The notes beneath the pieces were generated by a model, which was not told where the DNA came from, made no database searches, and saw only the letters and a list, made by a program, of their open reading frames with translations. The translations under genes and the position numbers were made by a program. A stretch of 5,490 nt of DNA from Magnetospira sp. (lineage in GTDB: Bacteria; Pseudomonadota; Alphaproteobacteria; Rhodospirillales; Magnetospiraceae): positions 1 through 5,490 of the forward strand of contig JANQGL010000468.1 of the NCBI GenBank assembly GCA_028277325.1. Reading direction: 5' to 3'. Of this stretch, positions 4,221 through 5,490 are shown piece by piece. Position 1 is the first letter of the stretch. Each line of letters begins with the position of its first letter.

Positions 4221-5490
4221 ATGGACGGCGCGGCGCCGGGCGACCTCGCGCCGTCCCGGGTGCGGATCGCCGAGGCGCTGCGCCGCGAGCGCCAGAAAAG
4301 CGAAATCCTGATCGGTGCCCTGCAACTCGGCGTCGTGCTGCTGATCGGGACGCTGTATGTCCTGTCGCCGAAGACCTATCCGCCGGACGTCACCTTCCGC
4401 CCGGTGCCGGTGGCGCTCGGCCTCTACCTGGCGTTCACGGTGGGGCGCCTGTGGCTGGCCACGCGGCGGCCGCTGCCGGGCTGGCTGGTGGCGCTGTCGG
4501 TGGTCGTCGACATGGCGCTCCTGATGGTCACCATCTGGAGCTTCCACCTGCAATACGAACAGCCGGCGTCGTTCTACCTGAAGGCGCCGACGGTGATGTA
4601 CCTGTTCATCTTCATCGTCCTGCGGGCGCTCCGGTTCGAGGCCCGCTACGTCCTCCTGGCCGGCGGCACCGCGGCGGCCGGCTGGTCGGCGATGGTGCTC
4701 TACGTGGTGCTGGCCGATCCGACCGACCCGATGATCACCCGCGACTACGTGGCGTACCTGACGTCCAACTCGGTCCTGCTCGGCGCCGAGTTCGACAAGG
4801 TCGTGACCATCGTGATGGTGACCGTGATCCTCGCCGTCGCCCTGCGCAAGGCGCACGGGGTGATGGACACCGCGGTGCAGGTCACCGAGGCCAGCCGCTC
4901 GCTGGCCCGGTTCCTGCCGCCCCAGGTGGCCGACCGGATCGCCAGCGGCGAGGCCGACGTGCGGCCGGGGCGCGGGGTGAAGCGCGAGGCGTCGATTCTG
5001 GTCCTCGACCTGCGCGGGTTCACCGCCCTGGCCCGCCGGCAGGACGCCGACAGCACGATCGCCCTGCTGGCCGACTACCAGGCCCGGATGGCGCCGCTGG
5101 TCCGCCGCCACGGCGGGGTGGTGGACAAGTTCCAGGGCGACGGGATCCTGGCCACCTTCGGGGCGGTGGAGCCGAGCCCCACCCATGCCGCCGACGCCCT
5201 GCGCTGCCTGGATGCCGCGATGACCGAGGCGGCGGCCTGGAACGCCGGGCGGGCGGCGCGCGGCCAGCCGCCGATCGGGGTCGGCGGCGCGGTGGTCGCC
5301 GGGAGCGTGGTGTTCGGCATCGTCGGCGATCCGCAGCGCCTGGAGGCCACCGTCATCGGCACCCCGGTCAATCTGGCCGCCAAGCTGGAGAAGCACACCA
5401 AGGTCGAGAGGGTTCGTGCCCTGACGACCCGGGAGACCTTCGATCTGGCCCGCGCCCAGGGCTATGCGCCGCAACCCCGGATCGAGTCGC
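4221..5490 (+). CDS. Membrane-bound class III adenylate/guanylate cyclase (3' end cut off)
   Basis: ATG at 4221 follows the regulator stop by one base (TGA-C-ATG), with no clear SD, suggesting coupled translation. The frame is open to the window edge, 423 codons so far. A short basic N-terminus precedes about six hydrophobic segments (near 31-48, 62-80, 88-106, 122-136, 142-164, 193-209), then the FLPPQVADRIASGE helix typical of the linker before the cyclase domain, then the class III catalytic domain from about 255. It makes cAMP or cGMP on the inner face of the membrane. Metal-binding aspartates D263 (LVLDLRGFTAL) and D307 (DKFQGDGILATFG) and the purine-contacting K303 are present. The second purine-contact position is T377, as in bicarbonate-type class IIIb cyclases. 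N384 is present, but the transition-state arginine position is K388 (VNLAAKLEK). Only a short C-terminal tail is probably missing. The 6-TM module is not one I can name. Confidence 0.92.
   Translation, partial: MDGAAPGDLAPSRVRIAEALRRERQKSEILIGALQLGVVLLIGTLYVLSPKTYPPDVTFRPVPVALGLYLAFTVGRLWLATRRPLPGWLVALSVVVDMALLMVTIWSFHLQYEQPASFYLKAPTVMYLFIFIVLRALRFEARYVLLAGGTAAAGWSAMVLYVVLADPTDPMITRDYVAYLTSNSVLLGAEFDKVVTIVMVTVILAVALRKAHGVMDTAVQVTEASRSLARFLPPQVADRIASGEADVRPGRGVKREASILVLDLRGFTALARRQDADSTIALLADYQARMAPLVRRHGGVVDKFQGDGILATFGAVEPSPTHAADALRCLDAAMTEAAAWNAGRAARGQPPIGVGGAVVAGSVVFGIVGDPQRLEATVIGTPVNLAAKLEKHTKVERVRALTTRETFDLARAQGYAPQPRIES

Noticed and set aside
4185..5474. Minus-strand open frame of 429 codons opposite the cyclase
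   Set aside because: It is His/Arg/Gln/Gly-rich with no domain, while the opposite strand has metal-binding and TM features of a cyclase in a tightly coupled operon.

Overview
The window is about 70% GC and compact, with little intergenic space and genes on both strands. Gene content and protein style point to an alphaproteobacterium, most likely a Rhodospirillales/Azospirillum-type organism: a GTP cyclohydrolase II carrying a relic DHBP-synthase N-terminus, a small L,D-transpeptidase-fold protein without a signal peptide, and an OmpR-type regulator ending in a winged helix typical of that class. The taxonomic call is an inference from remembered family resemblance, not from a search.

Left part (1-1280): the first 24 codons of a minus-strand gene run off the left edge, possibly thiamine phosphate synthase-like. 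Divergent from it, 34 bp away, is yggS (PLP homeostasis protein). The 3' end of yggS overlaps by 17 bp the 3' end of a convergent YkuD-type L,D-transpeptidase gene.

Middle (1281-3424, minus strand): the transpeptidase-like gene follows, 3 nt after its stop codon, an uncharacterised 279-aa gene with a conserved-looking glycine-rich core. The pair is almost certainly co-transcribed. The 131-bp gap upstream of the pair, after ribA, holds the most interesting regulatory structure in the window. On the minus strand, in order, it has a GC-rich dyad, an exact IHF consensus, a -24/-12 (sigma-54) promoter match with correct spacing, a GAGGA Shine-Dalgarno and the ATG. Upstream is ribA (GTP cyclohydrolase II, riboflavin synthesis), whose N-terminal half is a DHBP-synthase-like domain lacking the catalytic acidic loop.

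Right part (3425-5490, plus strand): a 105-bp divergent promoter region separates ribA from an orphan OmpR/PhoB-family response regulator. One base after the regulator's stop codon begins a six-TM class III nucleotide cyclase, truncated by the window edge. The two form a probable phosphorelay/cyclic-nucleotide signalling operon; no histidine kinase is visible. The cyclase has Thr at the substrate-specifying position and Lys where the transition-state Arg is expected.

No tRNA, rRNA, CRISPR array, insertion sequence or large repeat was seen. No wholly new system is evident. The best leads are the sigma-54/IHF-like promoter, the unknown transpeptidase partner, and the cyclase active-site substitutions.
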